Positions 1 through 8,055 of a stretch of 64,000 bases of DNA are shown here, in pieces. This DNA is from Candidatus Roseilinea sp. (GTDB taxonomy: Bacteria; Chloroflexota; Anaerolineae; J036; Brachytrichaceae). Location of the stretch: the NCBI GenBank assembly GCA_026003755.1, contig BPHV01000001.1, forward strand, positions 1,276,393 through 1,340,392, read 5' to 3'. The first letter of the stretch is position 1; every line of letters begins with the position of its first letter. Made by a program: the position numbers and the translations under genes. Below the pieces are notes generated by a model. It did not search any database, had not been told where the DNA came from, and saw only the letters and a list, made by a program, of their open reading frames with translations.

Positions 1-924
1 GCCCGGAATAAGCGGCGCCCACGGGTGGGTCAACATGAATTGTGTCGCAAAGTTGAGCATGTTGCCCCAGGTGGGCGTGGGGTCGGTGATGCCCAGGCCG
101 AGGAAGCTCAATGCCACCTCAGCCGTGAGGCCGTCGGCCAAGGCGAGCGTGTAAGCCACGATCAGCGGCGGGAAAGCGTTTGGCACCACGTGCCGGGCGA
201 TGATCCACAGGTTGCTTGCGCCCAACGAGCGGGCCGACTCGATGAAATCGCGCTCACGCACCGAGAGCACCATGCCACGCATCAAGCGCGCCGCGCCGGT
301 CCAGCCAAACAGGGTGATGACGAAAATCACCACTAAGACGCTGCGCGATTCCTTCTGCGGGTCAATCAGCATGATCCCAGAGACGAGGTTCACCAGGAGG
401 TCGGGAAACGGCAGCAATTTAGGATCCTGGTTCAGCACCGACGCCAAAATGAGCAAAATCGGGAAGGTGGGGATGGCCGACATGAACTCCAAGAGGCGCA
501 TGAGCAGGCCATCAATCGCGCCGCGATAGTAACCGGCGAGCGCACCAACAGCCATGCCGATCAAGGTGCTTAACGTGGCCACGATGAAGGCCACGCTGAG
601 GGTGATGCGCGCTGCGTAGAGCAGGCGGGTGAACGTGTCGCGCCCAATGTGATCGGTGCCCAACAGGTGCAGCTTGTTGTCTCGGGTGTCTGCGCTGAAC
701 GGCGGCGAGAAACGCATGACCGGATTCACCGCGTCGCGCGGGAAGGGGGCAACCAGAGGGGTAAGCAACGAAGCAATGAACACGATGAAGACAAACGTCA
801 GTGACACGATCGCCAGCCGATGACGGCGGAAACGCCGCAGCACGATCGTCCACTGACCTTCGGGCTTGGCCAGGGTGACCGGCGCTGCGGCTGCGGTTTC
901 GACGCGGGCAGACGCTGTTGCCAT
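1..924 (-). CDS. Peptide/oligopeptide ABC transporter permease, OppC/DppC type (3' end outside window)
   Basis: Inner-membrane permease of a nickel/dipeptide-type importer. The reading frame opens with ATG at 924 (MATASARVETAAAAPV) and stays open to base 1, so at least 308 residues are present and the C-terminus is missing. The N-terminus has the usual cytoplasmic RRFRRHRLA stretch before TM1, a GTDHIGRDTFTRLLYAARI segment typical of OppC proteins, and an EAA-type loop (RERDFIESARSLGASNLWII) that contacts the ATPase. It lies 27 bp downstream of the DppB-type permease in the same orientation, so the two are probably co-transcribed and form the heterodimeric channel. The ATPase genes are not visible and may lie beyond base 1. 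The general family is clear; the substrate cannot be told from sequence. Confidence 0.9.
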   Translation of the reverse strand, partial: MATASARVETAAAAPVTLAKPEGQWTIVLRRFRRHRLAIVSLTFVFIVFIASLLTPLVAPFPRDAVNPVMRFSPPFSADTRDNKLHLLGTDHIGRDTFTRLLYAARITLSVAFIVATLSTLIGMAVGALAGYYRGAIDGLLMRLLEFMSAIPTFPILLILASVLNQDPKLLPFPDLLVNLVSGIMLIDPQKESRSVLVVIFVITLFGWTGAARLMRGMVLSVRERDFIESARSLGASNLWIIARHVVPNAFPPLIVAYTLALADGLTAEVALSFLGLGITDPTPTWGNMLNFATQFMLTHPWAPLIPG

Positions 925-951
925 GCGCTCACTCCTCCAAGCTGCTTGCGT

Positions 952-2142
952 TCACGATAGGCGAATGCGCGGATCAACAATGGTATAGAGCACGTCTGAG
1001 ATTAAGTAGCCGATCAGCACCAAGAAGGTCGAGATCAAGATGAAGCCGATGGCCACGTTGTAATCGCCTGCCGTCAGCGCAGCAATGAACAGGCGCCCCA
1101 TGCCCGGATAGTTGAACACGCTCTCGGTGATGATCGCCCCGCCGAACAGCGCCGGCAACACCCCGGCCAACAGCGTCACGAACGGGATGAGCGCGTTGCG
1201 CATGGCGTGCTTCACGATCACCACGCGCTCGATCAACCCTTTGGCGCGCGCCGTGCGCACGTAGTCCTGCCGCAGCACCTCCAGCATCGAAGAGCGGATG
1301 AAGCGGCTCCACTGCGCCAGATTGAAGATGGTAAGAATCATGACCGGCAGCACCAGGTGCCACAGCCGGTCGAGGAACGACCCAGCTTTGATCGTGCCGA
1401 AGAGCGGGAGGACCGTGTCGCGCGGCGATTCAGCCGTGCCCGCCGGCAAATAGGGTAGCCCCGCCTCCTTGAACAACACGGCGAAGATCAAGATGCCCAA
1501 AATGCCCATGAACAGCGTGGGCATGCCAGAGCCGATAAAAGCCAGCGTGGTGACGGCGTAATCAAAGCGTGAGTATTGCTTGACCGCAGAGAGGATGCCG
1601 ATGGGAATCGCAATCATGATGGATAGAAAAGTCGAGAAGCCCATCAGCAAGAGCGTGTTCACAATGCGGCTCTCGAACAGGCGCATCACCGGCTGCTCGC
1701 GCAGAATTTGTGTGGACTTGCCAAAATCAAGCTGCAACACCCCGTTGCTGACCGGCCGGTCCGCCAGGTCGCGCAGAAAGACCGGCTTGGCGCAATTCAC
1801 CTCCACCACGCGCCCATCCGGATAAACCAGCCGCGCCCGACCCTCCTTGAGGCATCCCACCTGCAGATCGGCAAAGAATTGTTGTCCGCCGATCTCGATC
1901 GGCCCGCGCGGATGACCGGTGAGCCAACGCAAAAAGCGGGGGATCAGGAAGATGTCCAGGTCGTAGCGCTTCATCGTGCGCTCGATCAGGTCAAGATCAT
2001 TGCGCTGCGTCGTGCTCTGGCGCGCGGCAATCTCCTGCAACGGCCCGCCCGGCGCAATGCTCAGCAAAATAAACGACGCAAACGCGATGATGAACGCCAT
2101 CACCACGATCACGAATAACCTTCGAACCAGATAGGTCGTCAA
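952..2142 (-). CDS. Peptide/oligopeptide ABC transporter permease, OppB/DppB type
   Basis: Partner permease of the OppC-type protein downstream. TM1 (LVRRLFVIVVMAFIIAF) is followed by an extracytoplasmic region of about 120 residues, longer than in enterobacterial DppB, and then by five further membrane segments and an EAA loop (YVRTARAKGLIERVVIVKHA). The C-terminus VDPRIRLS is typical of the family. The frame is open to 2196, but I prefer the TTG at 2142 because GAGGTGGAG lies just upstream and the protein then begins with LTTYLVRRL, as homologues do. An ATG-like start at 2196 would add an atypical 18-residue leader. It sits downstream of the substrate-binding lipoprotein gene, separated by a hairpin that probably reduces read-through. 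Confidence 0.9.
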   Translation of the reverse strand: MTTYLVRRLFVIVVMAFIIAFASFILLSIAPGGPLQEIAARQSTTQRNDLDLIERTMKRYDLDIFLIPRFLRWLTGHPRGPIEIGGQQFFADLQVGCLKEGRARLVYPDGRVVEVNCAKPVFLRDLADRPVSNGVLQLDFGKSTQILREQPVMRLFESRIVNTLLLMGFSTFLSIMIAIPIGILSAVKQYSRFDYAVTTLAFIGSGMPTLFMGILGILIFAVLFKEAGLPYLPAGTAESPRDTVLPLFGTIKAGSFLDRLWHLVLPVMILTIFNLAQWSRFIRSSMLEVLRQDYVRTARAKGLIERVVIVKHAMRNALIPFVTLLAGVLPALFGGAIITESVFNYPGMGRLFIAALTAGDYNVAIGFILISTFLVLIGYLISDVLYTIVDPRIRLS

Positions 2143-2264
2143 ACGATGCTCCACCTCGCGCGTTGCCCATGCCACACAACGCACCACCCTGCGCAATGCG
2201 GAATGAACAACGCCAACGTTTTCAACCTGACCCTACTCAAGGCCATCAGAATTTTACAGAAAAT

Positions 2265-2291
2265 GAGTAGCCCCACAACTGGGGGCTACTC
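2265..2291 (-). terminator. Hairpin terminator behind the permuted binding-protein gene
   Basis: GAGTAGCCCC and GGGGCTACTC form a 10-bp perfect stem with a loop of about 7 nt. Read on the minus strand the stem is followed by ATTTTC. It lies 37 bp after the stop of the substrate-binding gene and before the OppB-type permease, so it could give high binding-protein and lower permease expression, a common arrangement in ABC importer operons. Confidence 0.75.
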
Positions 2292-2327
2292 AGATGCTCT
2301 TGCTCTCATCATTCCCCAGGGCCGGGG

Positions 2328-4334
2328 TTAGCGGGTGTTGAGGTTCATATCGGCGTGCTCCCAGGTCGGGCTGGCAATTGGCTCGGCGTTGATCTTGCCG
2401 GCTTGAGCCTCTTTGATCACCGTCTCCAACTCTTGGCCCGCGCCGATGACTTCCTTGCCGACGATGTCCACCGTGCCTTGCAGCAGAGCGGCCACCGCGC
2501 CGGCTGGGTTCGCGTCGAAGATTTGGATGACGATCTCTTCCGCCTTCGGTGCACCCAGGTAGAAATCGGGGAAGGCCTTGAGCGTGATCTTCGAGCCTTT
2601 CTCCCAGCTCTCCAACTTGAACGGCCCGGTGCCGAGCGGCTTTTCGGTCAGCTCCGGCAAGTTCTTGAAGTCCTTCGGCGGAACCTCGGCTAGGGTCTTG
2701 CCCTTGTACTCGCCTTCGGTCTCCACCACGCGGTGCGACGGATAGTAACCGTAGGGCGGCAGATAGTATGTCGGGTTCAGGTAACCAGGCACGTAGGTCA
2801 CCGTGTAGCCCAGGCCATCTGCCAGCACCTCATGCTTGGCCGTGCGGTCGCAGGTGAAGTAGGAGGTGTTGCCCGACTCGCGATCGCAAGCGACCTTGTA
2901 ACCCAGCTCGAAGTCGGCGTTCTTCAGGTCTTCGCCGTCTTGCCACTTGCGCGGCTTGAACTTGAAGGTCACGGTCAGTTGCGGCACCTTGACGCCGGCC
3001 ACCAAGTCTACTTCCTCGCCAGCAGCATTCTTAACTTTAAGCGCCAACTCTTTGCCTTCGGCGTCGGTCAGTTTGCCGTCCTTGAAGGTGCCGACGTCGC
3101 CGTTGGCGTTGACCAGCACATCGCCGTCCTTGATCTCGACTTCGGTGAGCGTCGCGCCGCCGTTCTCGATGCGCGGGAAGTCCTCGCCTTCCAAGCCGAC
3201 GTTCTGGAAGCCGTAGCTATATTGCGTGGCATCCACGCCGTAGATCAACTGACCGACGATCACCGCCACGGCCGCGCGCTCTTGCAACAAGAACAGCGAC
3301 TGCGGCTCCTGACCGAGCGCCGCGACGATGGTCTTCCGATCAGGTAGCTCAAAGTCCTGCGAATTCGCCGACCAGTATTCAGTCGGGTCCGGGCGCAGGC
3401 CTTTCAGGTCTTTGTTGTAGGCCGTCGCCTCCAAGCGCTGGAAGAGCGGCAGGGACACCATGTCCTTGCTGAACTCTTCCTGCACAATCACGTAATTCTT
3501 CTTGCGCTCTTCGAGGTTGAGCGTGTTGTTGGCCTGCTTGATGGCGTTGCTGGCGCGTTCGTTGCACCAGCCCATGTAGTTCTGGCCGTTCCAGTTGTTG
3601 GCCGGCGTGGGGATCTGGTCGCAGGCATACAAGCTAGGGCCGGGCGGTTCGGTCTCGCCAACCCAGGCGAAAGCACCGATGTCGAAGTCGCGCCGGCGCA
3701 GGCCGGAGTTGCCGCCGAACCAGATCGAGCCGGGGATGTACGACGGCAGGAGCTGGATGCCGCATTGTTGCAACTGGCTCACCCACACCGCGCCCCAGGT
3801 CTGGCGGAACGGCGCGTTGGTGGTGGTGAAGCGAATCGCCAGCGGCTCGCCTTTATCGTTGACGCGAATGCGTCCACCTTCGGGCAGCTTCCAGCCGGCT
3901 TCGTCGAGCAGCTGGCCCGCCTTCTCAGTGTTGAACTCATAGACGACCACGTTTGCGTTCGGGTCAATGTTCTTGGCATACCATGGCGAGTCCTTCGGGA
4001 TGAAGGTGTCCATGATCTGCTTGGCGCGCTGCTCCTCCGGCAGGAATCCATACACCGAGCCGATCAGCTCAACCGGGTTGGTGCAGTGGGCGATGGCCTG
4101 ACGCACGCGTACGTCGCTCAGGATCGGGTGGGGCCGCGTCCATTCCGGCACCGGCGTCGCGGTCACTTCGACGATCTTCTCGACTTCTTTCTCCTTGACC
4201 ACCTCGACGACCTCGGTCACTTTGACCTCAACAGTCTGCACGACCGGGGCAGCTCCTTGCGGCGCGCAGGCTGAAAGGATCAGACCGGCTGCCGCAGCGG
4301 AAGCAAGTACGACATAGGGTTTTCGGTTTCGCAT
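2328..4334 (-). CDS. ABC transporter substrate-binding lipoprotein, SBP family 5, apparently circularly permuted
   Basis: Extracytoplasmic peptide-binding component of the transporter encoded with the two downstream permeases. Residues 1-23 are a lipoprotein signal ending in LILSAC, followed by a VEV-rich linker (30-62). Order of the conserved blocks is unusual. Residues 66-330 carry what is normally the C-terminal half (HPILSDVRVRQAIA, then AGWKLPEGG, LPLFQRLEATAYN and GLRPDPTEYW). Residues 332-668 carry what is normally the N-terminal half (TIVAALGQEPQSLF, WQDGEDLKNADFELGYK, GTGPFKLESWEKGSKI) and end in EHADMNLNTR, the block that normally precedes DVRVRQAIA. Nothing seems lost. A strong AGGAGGAG ribosome binding site precedes the ATG at 4334. 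Family assignment is secure; the permutation is read from motif order only. Confidence 0.92.
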   Translation of the reverse strand: MRNRKPYVVLASAAAAGLILSACAPQGAAPVVQTVEVKVTEVVEVVKEKEVEKIVEVTATPVPEWTRPHPILSDVRVRQAIAHCTNPVELIGSVYGFLPEEQRAKQIMDTFIPKDSPWYAKNIDPNANVVVYEFNTEKAGQLLDEAGWKLPEGGRIRVNDKGEPLAIRFTTTNAPFRQTWGAVWVSQLQQCGIQLLPSYIPGSIWFGGNSGLRRRDFDIGAFAWVGETEPPGPSLYACDQIPTPANNWNGQNYMGWCNERASNAIKQANNTLNLEERKKNYVIVQEEFSKDMVSLPLFQRLEATAYNKDLKGLRPDPTEYWSANSQDFELPDRKTIVAALGQEPQSLFLLQERAAVAVIVGQLIYGVDATQYSYGFQNVGLEGEDFPRIENGGATLTEVEIKDGDVLVNANGDVGTFKDGKLTDAEGKELALKVKNAAGEEVDLVAGVKVPQLTVTFKFKPRKWQDGEDLKNADFELGYKVACDRESGNTSYFTCDRTAKHEVLADGLGYTVTYVPGYLNPTYYLPPYGYYPSHRVVETEGEYKGKTLAEVPPKDFKNLPELTEKPLGTGPFKLESWEKGSKITLKAFPDFYLGAPKAEEIVIQIFDANPAGAVAALLQGTVDIVGKEVIGAGQELETVIKEAQAGKINAEPIASPTWEHADMNLNTR

Positions 4335-4595
4335 GTGTATAGGTCTCCTCCTAAGTGAGATTTAGGACACTGAGTTGACGGAAAGCTTCTGATACGCAAG
4401 CATGGGTTGGGTTGGGTGGAGGTCGCTATCAGGTACGCAGGTGTTTCTCCTCGTATCACCAGAGTTAACAAACGTCCTACGACGCTGCAACCATGCACAT
4501 GGGATTATCGCGAATGGGTGAAAGCTTGTCAAGAAATACAAAAGGCCTTGCATTGGGGATTTAGCGGGGCGCCCTGTGGTAACCTAGCCTGCGCT

Positions 4596-5516
4596 ATGCC
4601 ATCACTGCGCGACGCCCTGGCCCGCACGCGCAGCAGCCTATTCGGCAAAGTCCAAGCGCTGCTGGGCCAGGCCGACATCACCGACGAGACCTGGGACGAA
4701 CTGGAGGCGCTGCTGTTGCAAGCCGACGTTGGGGTAGCGACCACCCAAAAGCTACTTGCTGCGCTCAAGCAACGCGCCCGCAGCGAGGGCATCGTCCGCG
4801 CCGAGAAGCTGCGCGACGTGCTCAAAGACGAGCTGCGGAAGCTGCTGTTGCCGGGCGGCGCGCCGGCGCCCTATGTCTACGACAGGACGCGCCTGCTCGA
4901 GGTGATCTTGGTTGTCGGCGTGAACGGCAGCGGCAAGACTACCAGCATCGCCAAGCTCGGCAAGCTGTACCAGTCCAAGGGGCGCAGGGTGCTGCTGGCG
5001 GCGTGCGACACCTTCCGCGCGGCGGCAATTGACCAACTGCAAGTCTGGGGCGAGCGCGCCGGCATCCCGGTGATCGCCGGCCTGCCCAACAGCGACCCCG
5101 GCGCGGTCGCCTTCGACGCCATCCAGGCCGCCTTCGCCCGCAAATGCGATCTGCTCATCGTGGACACCGCCGGCCGGCTGCACACCAAGCACAACCTGAT
5201 GAAGGAGCTGGAGAAGGTGCGCAACGTGCTGCAGCGCTCGGTGCATGAGGCGCCACATCAAACGCTGCTGGTGATTGACGCCGCCAACGGCCAGAACGCG
5301 ATCAACCAAGCCAAGGGCTTCACCGCCTCGGTCGGCGTCACCGGCGTCATCCTCACCAAGCTCGACGGCACACCGAAGGGCGGCGTGGCCTTCGCCATCG
5401 CCGGAGAACTCGGCATTCCGATCCGCTACATCGGCACGGGCGAGAAGATTGACGATATTCAGGAGTTCGACGCACAAGCGTTCGTGGACAGCCTGTTCGA
5501 AGAGGGGCAAGGGTAA
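4596..5516 (+). CDS. ftsY: Signal recognition particle receptor FtsY
   Basis: SRP receptor GTPase that docks ribosome-nascent chain complexes at the membrane. The 306-residue protein consists only of the NG domain, without the long acidic A domain of Enterobacteria. It shows the P-loop [14 protein letters not shown], the G2-like [11 protein letters not shown], the [10 protein letters not shown]3 motif, the TKLDG G4 motif and [11 protein letters not shown]. The frame is open from 4407, but [18 protein letters not shown] at 4596 is the start expected for the family. No Shine-Dalgarno is seen; a TAACCT box lies 10 nt upstream, so a leaderless message is possible. It stands alone between the divergent transporter operon and a convergent gene remnant. 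Confidence 0.96.
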   Translation: MPSLRDALARTRSSLFGKVQALLGQADITDETWDELEALLLQADVGVATTQKLLAALKQRARSEGIVRAEKLRDVLKDELRKLLLPGGAPAPYVYDRTRLLEVILVVGVNGSGKTTSIAKLGKLYQSKGRRVLLAACDTFRAAAIDQLQVWGERAGIPVIAGLPNSDPGAVAFDAIQAAFARKCDLLIVDTAGRLHTKHNLMKELEKVRNVLQRSVHEAPHQTLLVIDAANGQNAINQAKGFTASVGVTGVILTKLDGTPKGGVAFAIAGELGIPIRYIGTGEKIDDIQEFDAQAFVDSLFEEGQG

Positions 5517-5597
5517 TGCTGCCGTAGGCTGCGTCAAGCTCGGCTTACGGCCACCTTTCGTGCTGCGGCGCCGCGGGCGTAAAGCCTGCGCCTACGT

Positions 5598-5820
5598 TTA
5601 CCTGCCGACGGCCTTCCAGGCCTCGTACTCCTTCCGGCCCTCTTCGCTCAGTGGGTCGTACTTCCCAATGATGCAGGGCATGCTCCAGGATCACGGGAGC
5701 CATTTGCTGCGGAACGCACACCGCGCCGTCATCGTCGGCGATGATGAGGTCGCCCGGCAGCACCAGCACGCGATCCATGGCGATGGGCACAGCGCCATCC
5801 TCGCGCGCCCGCCGAGCAAC
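5598..5820 (-). pseudogene. Remnant of an RraA-like / HMG aldolase-family gene (C-terminal part, frameshifted)
   Basis: Only the C-terminal third of an RraA-family protein can be read. The frame VARRAREDGAVPIAMDRV continues into VLPGDLIIADDDGAVCVP, the family's conserved PGDL..AD.DG motif. At about position 5660 the frame must shift by one base to recover GKYDPLSEEGRKEYEAWK and a stop at 5598, which is the usual C-terminal tail. Upstream, tandem TGA stops close the frame and the next gene begins within 25 bp, so the N-terminal two thirds have been deleted. No function is expected. The remnant sits between FtsY and the PPOX gene, convergent with FtsY. Confidence 0.65.
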
Positions 5821-5844
5821 TCATCATCATCCGCAGGCCGCAAC

Positions 5845-6234
5845 TCAGTGCAAATCGAGCTTGTCCGGCGCAATTTTGTAGATCACCCGTACCTCGCCGG
5901 GGCGCAGCGGGCCGAACGGCTTGCCGGTGTATTTGATCGAGAGCTGGTCTATGTGCTCACGCGCGCCGGCTTCCGTCACCTCGGCGACATGCCCGCGCAC
6001 TTGGATGTAGCGGTAGGGATTCTCGGCATCCATGATCTCGATGGCCACCCTCGCGCCCAACGACATGTTGCGATCTTTCACCCGGCCGCGCGCGGTGTTG
6101 ATGACGACATAGTCGCCGTCATAGTCCACCCACACCGGCGTTACCTGTGGGCTGCCGTCCGGCATGACCGTCGCCAGATGCGCAAACGATCTCTTCTGGA
6201 ACAGGTCGAGGTACTCGTTGGGAATCTTGGGCAT
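5845..6234 (-). CDS. PPOX-class oxidoreductase (probable F420- or flavin-dependent)
   Basis: Small split-barrel flavin/deazaflavin-binding protein of 129 residues, the usual length of the PPOX-class probable F420-dependent enzyme group. Recognisable features are the N-terminal FQKRSFAHLATVMPDGSPQV strand pair, VWVDYDGDYVVINTARGRVK with the phosphate-contacting basic residues, and YIQVRGHVAEVTE. The C-terminus ends in VIYKIAPDKLDLH. It probably reduces or oxidises a small molecule in the cytoplasm; the substrate and whether the cofactor is F420 or FMN cannot be decided. It follows the NYN-domain gene by 36 bp on the same strand and may share its transcript. Confidence 0.88.
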   Translation of the reverse strand: MPKIPNEYLDLFQKRSFAHLATVMPDGSPQVTPVWVDYDGDYVVINTARGRVKDRNMSLGARVAIEIMDAENPYRYIQVRGHVAEVTEAGAREHIDQLSIKYTGKPFGPLRPGEVRVIYKIAPDKLDLH

Positions 6235-6270
6235 GGATGGTCGAATTCTGCGCCAGCGATCAGAGTTTGC

Positions 6271-7104
6271 TTACAGGCGGGCAACGACCTTAATGTTGCG
6301 CGCCTCCAGCCCATCGTTGCGCAGGCTTTTGTGCAAGTCAAATTCAAAGATGATGTCGCGGTTGGGGATCTCCCCCGGCTCCAGATGGTCGAGCAAATAC
6401 GAGTCGTGGAAGTAGGCCGTCTTGTAAGGCGAGTCCTTGCGGCGGGTGTCCGAGATCCATAGATCGGCATCCACGCGATCCAGGAAACGCATGAAGCCGT
6501 AACCTTCGACATCTTTGTGGTAGTAACACACGCCGCGCACGCGCGAGCCGATCTCGCCCCAAGCTGGCGCGCCGCGCGGCGCCCCTCGGATCGGCAGCAA
6601 GTTGGGTATGAGCCAGCCGGGTATGAACATGTCCACTTCGCGGCGTAGTTCGGCCGACACGTTCTCAAACGCCACTAACTCGACGCGACAGCCGCGATTC
6701 TGCAGCGCGCGCACCACCTGCACAAAATCCCCGTCGCCGGTCAGCATCAACACGCGATCGAGCTTCTCGGACTGCAACAACATGTCTACCGCCATGTCGA
6801 GGTCGGAGTTGGCTTTGGCGATCGCAGTGCCTTCAGCGTCGGTATAACGTTTGACGTTCTTCTGGATCACCTTATAGCCGAAGTCGCGCAACGAGGAATG
6901 GAAGTTGCGCTGGCCCTCGGCATAGTTTGGATCCGTTTCGGCGCGCGCCATATCGTAGGCGACATAGGCGTTCAAGCGAACCACTTCGGCGTTGTCGTGG
7001 CAGGCAAATTCGCGCAACACATCGAACTGCATGCCATACCCGCCGTTCATGGCGATATTCGCGACATCCACATAGATTCCAACACTGCTGCGGCAACCTG
7101 ACAT
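6271..7104 (-). CDS. NYN-domain (LabA/DUF88-like) protein with C-terminal cold-shock-like domain
   Basis: Putative RNA-processing protein of 277 residues. Residues 8-160 form a PIN-like NYN domain with the acidic metal-site signatures YVDVANI near the start, KANSDLDMAVDML in the middle and MLTGDGDFVQVVRAL, then FIPGWLIPNLLPI. Residues 185-277 (RGVCYYHKDVEGYGFMRFL ... FEFDLHKSLRNDGLEARNI) have the strand pattern of a cold-shock/OB fold, so nuclease and nucleic-acid-binding modules seem fused. A TATAAT box sits 8 nt before the ATG and no Shine-Dalgarno is seen. The PPOX gene follows closely. NYN assignment is firm; the C-terminal fold is inference from a short motif. Confidence 0.88.
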   Translation of the reverse strand: MSGCRSSVGIYVDVANIAMNGGYGMQFDVLREFACHDNAEVVRLNAYVAYDMARAETDPNYAEGQRNFHSSLRDFGYKVIQKNVKRYTDAEGTAIAKANSDLDMAVDMLLQSEKLDRVLMLTGDGDFVQVVRALQNRGCRVELVAFENVSAELRREVDMFIPGWLIPNLLPIRGAPRGAPAWGEIGSRVRGVCYYHKDVEGYGFMRFLDRVDADLWISDTRRKDSPYKTAYFHDSYLLDHLEPGEIPNRDIIFEFDLHKSLRNDGLEARNIKVVARL

Positions 7105-7112
7105 CGCTATGA

Positions 7113-7118
7113 ATTATA
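7113..7118 (-). promoter_or_regulatory. -10 box of the NYN gene, leaderless spacing
   Basis: TATAAT on the minus strand ends 8 nt before the ATG at 7104. With normal -10 to start-site spacing, transcription would begin at or within a base or two of the start codon. No ribosome binding site is present. Confidence 0.65.
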
Positions 7119-7222
7119 GGCAGGAACCAGCTTCAACACCTCAACGCACACACCTACCAAAGCACGCCAGAGGAGGGTTGAGCCGCCTTCCGGCCTCCCC
7201 TCACCCCGCGTTTGACGCATGC

Positions 7223-7933
7223 TTAAGCCTGCCGGCGCGCCGGCTGGGTCGAGTCGTCCGGTTCGGTGTGAAAGACCTGGTCCCACAGGCTGGTGCTCAC
7301 GCCAAAGCGCGCGTCGGGCGTCTTATAGTGATGTTCCATGTGATGGCGCTTGAGAAACTTCATCACGCTGCCTTTGGCCGGCAGGTGATGCGTGGCGTAG
7401 TGAATCATGTCATAGCCGACGTAGCCCAGCACCGTGCCGGCGAACATCGGCGCGACGAGAAACGGCAAACCCAGGATGACGTCGAGCACGAGGGAGAACA
7501 AGGCGTAGAAGAAAATTGCGCCCGGAATGCTCACCGCCGGCGGCATCACCAGGCGGGTCTTGATGTGCGGCTGGTAGTGGTGCACGCCGTGGAAGAGAAA
7601 GATCAACTGCCACTGCGTCCGGCTGCGCGGGCGAAAGTGAAAGACGAAGCGATGCACCACGTATTCCAGGAAAGTCCACAACAGCGCCATGCCAAAGAGG
7701 AAGGCCACGCCATACCACAACGGCGAGGCCGCCGCCGGCCAACTCAGCGCGCCTTTCACCAGAAAGAAAGCGACCACCGGCAGCCAGATCGCTAGCACCG
7801 CCTGCGGCGTAACATGCGTGAAGCGCTCCAGGAAGTCAGACTTCAACAGGCGCACCGGCGCCTGGTCGTAATTCACCTTGTCATGTGGAATGTCATCCAC
7901 ATTGACGGCCATCAGTCTATCGAGGATGTTCAT
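7223..7933 (-). CDS. Fatty acid hydroxylase / sterol desaturase family membrane protein
   Basis: Di-iron membrane oxygenase homologue of 236 residues. The histidine clusters that bind iron are all present: FLEYVVHRFVFH, FLFHGVHHYQPH, MIHYATHH and KRHHMEHHYKTPDARFGVS. At least four hydrophobic membrane spans separate them. This set and the length fit fatty acid 2-hydroxylase-type enzymes that hydroxylate acyl chains of lipids. The frame is open to 8029, but the ATG at 7933 (MNILDRLMAVNVDD) has AGGAG upstream and is preferred. A TAGAAT box some 34 nt upstream (about 7968-7973) could be its promoter, divergent from the next gene. Substrate unknown. Confidence 0.88.
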   Translation of the reverse strand: MNILDRLMAVNVDDIPHDKVNYDQAPVRLLKSDFLERFTHVTPQAVLAIWLPVVAFFLVKGALSWPAAASPLWYGVAFLFGMALLWTFLEYVVHRFVFHFRPRSRTQWQLIFLFHGVHHYQPHIKTRLVMPPAVSIPGAIFFYALFSLVLDVILGLPFLVAPMFAGTVLGYVGYDMIHYATHHLPAKGSVMKFLKRHHMEHHYKTPDARFGVSTSLWDQVFHTEPDDSTQPARRQA

Positions 7934-8040
7934 ACCTGCTCCTAGATGCAATGCTCGGGGTTGCGTGTACATTCTACCGGAGCGCCGGCGACTGCCCGGA
8001 TGGACGCAGCGAAATGCGGACCAACGCACGGAGCGCCCGC

Positions 8041-8046
8041 TATAAT
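8041..8046 (+). promoter_or_regulatory. -10 box upstream of the large membrane-anchored protein
   Basis: TATAAT ends 9 nt before the GTG at 8056, with no Shine-Dalgarno between them. This is the same leaderless-type layout seen at several other genes in the window. Confidence 0.6.
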
Positions 8047-8055
8047 CCGGGAACA

